Source: an uncultured Gemmatimonadota bacterium
Lineage (GTDB): Bacteria; Gemmatimonadota; Gemmatimonadetes; Palauibacterales; Palauibacteraceae
Length of the DNA stretch: 64,000 nucleotides
Assembly: GCA_913043255.1 (NCBI GenBank)
Contig: CAJWLK010000006.1
Location: forward strand, 62,001-126,000
Reading direction: 5' to 3'
The position numbers were made by a program, and so were the translations under genes. Below are positions 61,348-64,000 of this stretch, in pieces; the first letter of the stretch is position 1; each line of letters begins with the position of its first letter. The notes beneath the pieces are model-generated. The model made no database searches. It was not told the origin of the DNA and saw only the letters and a list, made by a program, of their open reading frames with translations.

Positions 61348-63102
61348 TCAACCGCCCCGGGCGCCTCCATCAAAAGCACGACTGTCTGCAGCACCCCAAA
61401 CCATCCCAGTTTCTGGATCAATAAAAATCCCCATCGCACTGCCCTGGCCGCTGCGGCTACTGACCTCGTGACCCATCTGTTCAAACAGGCGTTTTGTATC
61501 TGGAGAGAATCCCCACGACTCAAATGAAGTGATGTCAGGAAGCCACTGATGGTGGATACGAGGCGACTCGATCGCCCGCCCAAAGGCAGATTGTGTCATG
61601 CCATGATTGATCACATTAAGAACCACCTGAAGAACGGTATTTATGATGGTGCGACCACCCGGGCTTCCAATAACAAGGAGTGGGCGTCCATCTTTCGCAA
61701 CTATGGTAGGCGTCATACTCGACAACGGCTGTTTTTGTGGAGCTACCAGATTAGGTGCCGTACCAATAGTCCCTCGTGAGTTCGTTCTGCCTGGAATTGC
61801 ATTGAAGTCACCCAGCTCATTGTTGAGTAAAAAGCCAGTTCCGGGGACGACGATACTTGATCCATAACCAAACTCGAGCGTATATGTGACCGAAACCGCA
61901 TTTCCATCAGCATCGACGACCGAGTAATGCGTGGTCTCTTCGCTTTCTTCCGTAAATACTCTGTTGAACGCTGCCGAGTCGCTCTTCGATGCAAGGTCCA
62001 TATCGATGCTCGACCGAAGCTTCTCAGCATAGGACTTTGAGATCAGGCGTTCGATGGGCATGTTCGGGTTAAATTTTGGGTCCCCGATGTAGAACGCTCT
62101 ATCAGCGTACGCCCGACGCATTGCTTCAGTCAGGAGATGAAGGTATTGGGCTGAATTGTGCCCAATATTTGTCAGATCGTACCCTTCTAAGATGTTGAGC
62201 ATCTCTACGAGAGCGATCCCACCAGAACTCGGTGGAGCCATCGCATAAACATCATGTCCACGGTAGGTACCGTGGATCGGTTCAAGTTCATCTGCCTCGT
62301 ATAGAGCGAGATCTTCTTCCGTGATCAATCCACCATTAGCTGCCATAAAATCGGCAATCAGGCGAGCGGTCTCCCCTCGATAAAATCCATCGTGCCCCTC
62401 ATCCCGAATCCGGCGAAGAGTCCCCGCAAGATCAGGCTGTCGGAAAACTTCACCCGGATCGTAGAGCCGGGCGCCATCCTTAAGGAACGCTTCCCGGGTG
62501 GCATCGTAGAGGCTCCCTCTTCGATTCGGCAGAGACTTCAACCAATTCTGCATAGCCCATGTTGAGGGGAACCCATCTGCCGCGAGTCGTACAGCAGGCT
62601 CCACGACATCGGCCCACGGGAGTCGACCCAGCCGCTGGTGTGCTTTCCACATTCCCGCCACAGTCCCTGGGACACCTACAGCGAGTAACCCAATGTGATT
62701 TGAGTTGTCTCGGACCTCGCCGTTTTCATCTAGATACATCCGCTCCGTGGCTGCGAGTGTAGCCTTCTCTCGAAAATTAAAGGTGGTGACTTCACCATCT
62801 TTCCCATGATACACGAGGAATCCACCACCGCCGACATTACCCGCCGAAGGCAGAGTAACCGCAAGCGCAAACGCAGTAGCCACAGCGGCATCAACCGCGT
62901 TTCCACCTTTACTAAGGATTTCATTGCCTGCTGCGGATGCTAGGTAATGACTGCTCACCACCATACCTCCGCGAGAGGGTGCTGCCATACGTCCCGATTG
63001 GGCTTCTAAAGAAGGAAAAGTACTGACAAGCATGCTGCAGACTAAAGCAATCACTCGCAGACCCGACCGAACAGATCGTGGCCCCGACACCCAACGGTTC
63101 AT
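61348..63102 (-). CDS. Exported gamma-glutamyltransferase
   Basis: The start at ATG 63102 gives 584 aa with a signal peptide (VIALVCSMLVSTFPSLEAQ); a GTG at 63144 with a G-rich site would add 14 residues. The autoprocessing threonine is the second Thr of TTHYSVVD (T391 in this numbering), followed by GNAVSVTYTLEFGYGS. Other family features are VDAAVATAFAL, the FNFREKA segment carrying the conserved Arg, PPSSGG and GSPGGRTIINTV. The proprotein cleaves itself into large and small subunits and removes gamma-glutamyl groups from glutathione and related peptides in the periplasm. It fits the peptide-degrading character of the window. Confidence 0.92.
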   Translation of the reverse strand: MNRWVSGPRSVRSGLRVIALVCSMLVSTFPSLEAQSGRMAAPSRGGMVVSSHYLASAAGNEILSKGGNAVDAAVATAFALAVTLPSAGNVGGGGFLVYHGKDGEVTTFNFREKATLAATERMYLDENGEVRDNSNHIGLLAVGVPGTVAGMWKAHQRLGRLPWADVVEPAVRLAADGFPSTWAMQNWLKSLPNRRGSLYDATREAFLKDGARLYDPGEVFRQPDLAGTLRRIRDEGHDGFYRGETARLIADFMAANGGLITEEDLALYEADELEPIHGTYRGHDVYAMAPPSSGGIALVEMLNILEGYDLTNIGHNSAQYLHLLTEAMRRAYADRAFYIGDPKFNPNMPIERLISKSYAEKLRSSIDMDLASKSDSAAFNRVFTEESEETTHYSVVDADGNAVSVTYTLEFGYGSSIVVPGTGFLLNNELGDFNAIPGRTNSRGTIGTAPNLVAPQKQPLSSMTPTIVAKDGRPLLVIGSPGGRTIINTVLQVVLNVINHGMTQSAFGRAIESPRIHHQWLPDITSFESWGFSPDTKRLFEQMGHEVSSRSGQGSAMGIFIDPETGMVWGAADSRAFDGGARGG

Positions 63103-63570
63103 CTCTGTAGCGTTCAATGATCGATGCTGGTTATGCAACGTCACGAGCCCCCCTGGCTACCTGATTTTATGGACGGCAAGAACCCGCCTCACAGAATAAG
63201 CCGGCAAGGCCGGCAACACATAAACAATGTCGGACAGGCCCGAACTCCAGGAAAGGGCTGGATCTTAACCAGGCCCCAATTTTCACACTCCCTGGGGCCA
63301 GTCTTGGGTAGCCACACTCGCGATGATATATACAAAAAAACTATACTATTTAAAATCATGTATTATAATGATTTACAATATTTAATTAATGTTATTTGTA
63401 GAATGGTAACAACCGGATTCATGTGTTTCCAACCTTCCCTTCCAAACTAGTTTCCGTCCAAAGGAGGACTCAACAATGAAACCTGCGTGCTAGCCCGACA
63501 CGAGACCTTTTCACCCTACACGTTAAGAACCCTGCGAACAAAGACAAATTGCCATAGATTTTTGCGACAT
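63103..63570. other. Long spacer: AT-rich patch, hairpins and mini-ORF
   Basis: About 470 bases without a long gene. GCCGGC-AAG-GCCGGC lies near 63200-63214. GGCCCCA (63272-63278) and TGGGGCC (63293-63299) form a 7-bp stem with a 14-base loop. From about 63325 to 63405 the sequence becomes strongly AT-rich, with TATAAT at 63364-63369 as a possible -10 box; no good -35 is seen. AAGGAGGA (63461-63468) then leads to a five-codon frame. The region probably holds divergent promoters for the gamma-glutamyltransferase and the last gene. Confidence 0.45.
63476..63493 (+). other. Five-codon mini-ORF with strong ribosome-binding site
   Basis: AAGGAGGA (63461-63468) is followed seven bases later by ATG and codons for MKPAC and then TAG. 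This is the best ribosome-binding site in the spacer, yet the frame is only five codons. It could be a leader peptide, or the remnant of a start site disconnected from the downstream gene by a frameshift; the downstream frame is open from 63451. Confidence 0.35.
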
Positions 63571-64000
63571 ATGCCCCTCACGCTGGTACGCTCCGACTCG
63601 AATGCGAACCTCTGGAAAGCCTGCGTCGGTCGCTTTCTCGATGAGCTCGGCGACGCTAGAGGTGGCACAGAGCATGGATCACACCTCTGGGTTACACACC
63701 GGACGCAACGAAACCTCCTTCTCGAAGCGGCTGAAGAGAGGAAAATCCCTGGCTGGCTTTCTCCCCCCTTCTCATTTTTTTCCGAACTCCCTCATCGATT
63801 CGGTATCGAGCTACGTCCTCTCGGTCATCTTGCTGGCCGCCTGCTCCTCTCGAGCATTGCAAATAATTTTTGTCGGAAGCACGCATTCTCCGAAATCGAG
63901 GGGCTCCGTCACAGCCACTTGATCGATCGAACACTTTCAGAGCTCCTCCCAGAAGGAGTCGACCCGAATGAACTGAAGATCGCTCTCGACCAATTGAATG
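63571..64000 (+). CDS. N-terminal part of a large protein, possibly AddB-like nuclease/helicase subunit
   Basis: A frame starting at ATG 63571 has no stop up to the window end (143 codons), so the gene continues outside. The protein begins MPLTLVRSDSNANLW and continues with FLDELGDARGG, HLWVTHRTQRNLLLEAAEERK, GWLSPPFSFFSELP and LRPLGHLAGRLLLSSIA. This resembles the inactivated-helicase N-terminus of AddB/RexB-type exonuclease subunits, where a hydrophobic strand plus Thr-His-Arg-x-x-Arg replaces the ATP site. The nuclease domain would lie beyond the window. No good ribosome-binding site precedes this ATG; TTG 63562 is possible. The identification is tentative, but the composition and the uninterrupted frame make a real gene likely. 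Confidence 0.5.
   Translation, partial: MPLTLVRSDSNANLWKACVGRFLDELGDARGGTEHGSHLWVTHRTQRNLLLEAAEERKIPGWLSPPFSFFSELPHRFGIELRPLGHLAGRLLLSSIANNFCRKHAFSEIEGLRHSHLIDRTLSELLPEGVDPNELKIALDQLN

Noticed and set aside
63200-63410. Replication origin or attachment site suggested by the AT-rich patch and hairpins.
   Set aside because: No DnaA-box cluster, dnaA/dnaN, integrase or direct repeats are visible; a promoter region is the simpler reading.
63602-63922. A 106-codon frame on the plus strand near the window end.
   Set aside because: The overlapping frame from 63571 is uninterrupted to the window end and has more protein-like composition; the 106-codon frame is low-complexity Ser-rich.
1-64000. tRNA, rRNA, CRISPR, insertion sequences or prophage.
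   Set aside because: No cloverleaf-like or rRNA-like stretch, regular repeat-spacer array, transposase, integrase or phage structural gene was noticed in reading through the window.

Overview
The window looks like a chromosomal segment of a free-living, Gram-negative, probably marine or aquatic bacterium of about 50-53% GC. I place it tentatively in Gemmatimonadota or a relative. The basis is the gene mix: a DUF5916 outer-membrane protein, several exported S9 peptidases with TolB-like propellers, an M1 aminopeptidase, beta-lactamase-fold hydrolases with C-terminal extensions, a sortilin-like Asp-box protein, a CehA/McbA protein, lipoprotein and Tat amidohydrolases, and several small beta-barrel proteins. 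There is no rRNA, tRNA, CRISPR array, transposase, integrase or phage gene that I can see. The assignment rests on family content, not on a marker gene.

Layout. 1-1485: tail of a DUF5916 protein. 1607-6546 (+): enolase-superfamily racemase, GNAT transferase, S9 peptidase and SDR, probably one operon. 6629-10501 (-): Na+/alanine symporter and M1 aminopeptidase. 10663-16093 (+): S9 peptidase, thiolase, then a coupled pair of YVTN beta-propeller and duplicated di-haem protein. 16094-17796 (-): coupled ureohydrolase and YqcI/YcgG (GntA-type) protein. 17972-24221 (+): dimethylformamidase-like protein, class IV aminotransferase, sortilin-like protein. 24279-27546 (-): S9 peptidase and CoA-transferase. 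27669-31828 (+): PQQ alcohol dehydrogenase with fused cytochrome c, exported RidA, sodium:solute symporter. 31868-36054 (-): tight operon of a CehA/McbA metallohydrolase with propeller, an odd Nudix protein and a cytosolic propeller protein. 36277-39331 (+): cytochrome c remnant, serine hydrolase, quinone oxidoreductase. 39436-41714 (-): phosphoesterase lipoprotein and M14 carboxypeptidase. 41923-48265 (+): HEAT protein coupled to an APC permease, two amidohydrolases, a serine hydrolase. 48396-51816 (+): folate genes (PTR1-like SDR, folB, folK) and a BamA-like protein. 51839-63102: small OMPs, CPA antiporter with TrkA domain, aminotransferase, DUF4153 protein, amidohydrolase lipoprotein, SPFH protein and gamma-glutamyltransferase. 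63571-64000 (+): start of a large protein that leaves the window.

Together the genes describe a peptide and amino-acid scavenger. Exported peptidases, carboxypeptidase and gamma-glutamyltransferase would break down peptides; AGCS, APC and SSS carriers would import the products; aminotransferases, racemase and CoA enzymes would process them; the PQQ enzyme and c-type cytochromes would feed electrons to the respiratory chain.

The most interesting loci are the ureohydrolase / GntA-type pair (16094-17796), which resembles the DcsA/DcsB hydroxyguanidine logic; the folate-operon SDR with His...Arg in place of Tyr...Lys; the CehA/McbA-Nudix-propeller operon with a damaged Nudix box; and the dimethylformamidase-like exported protein.
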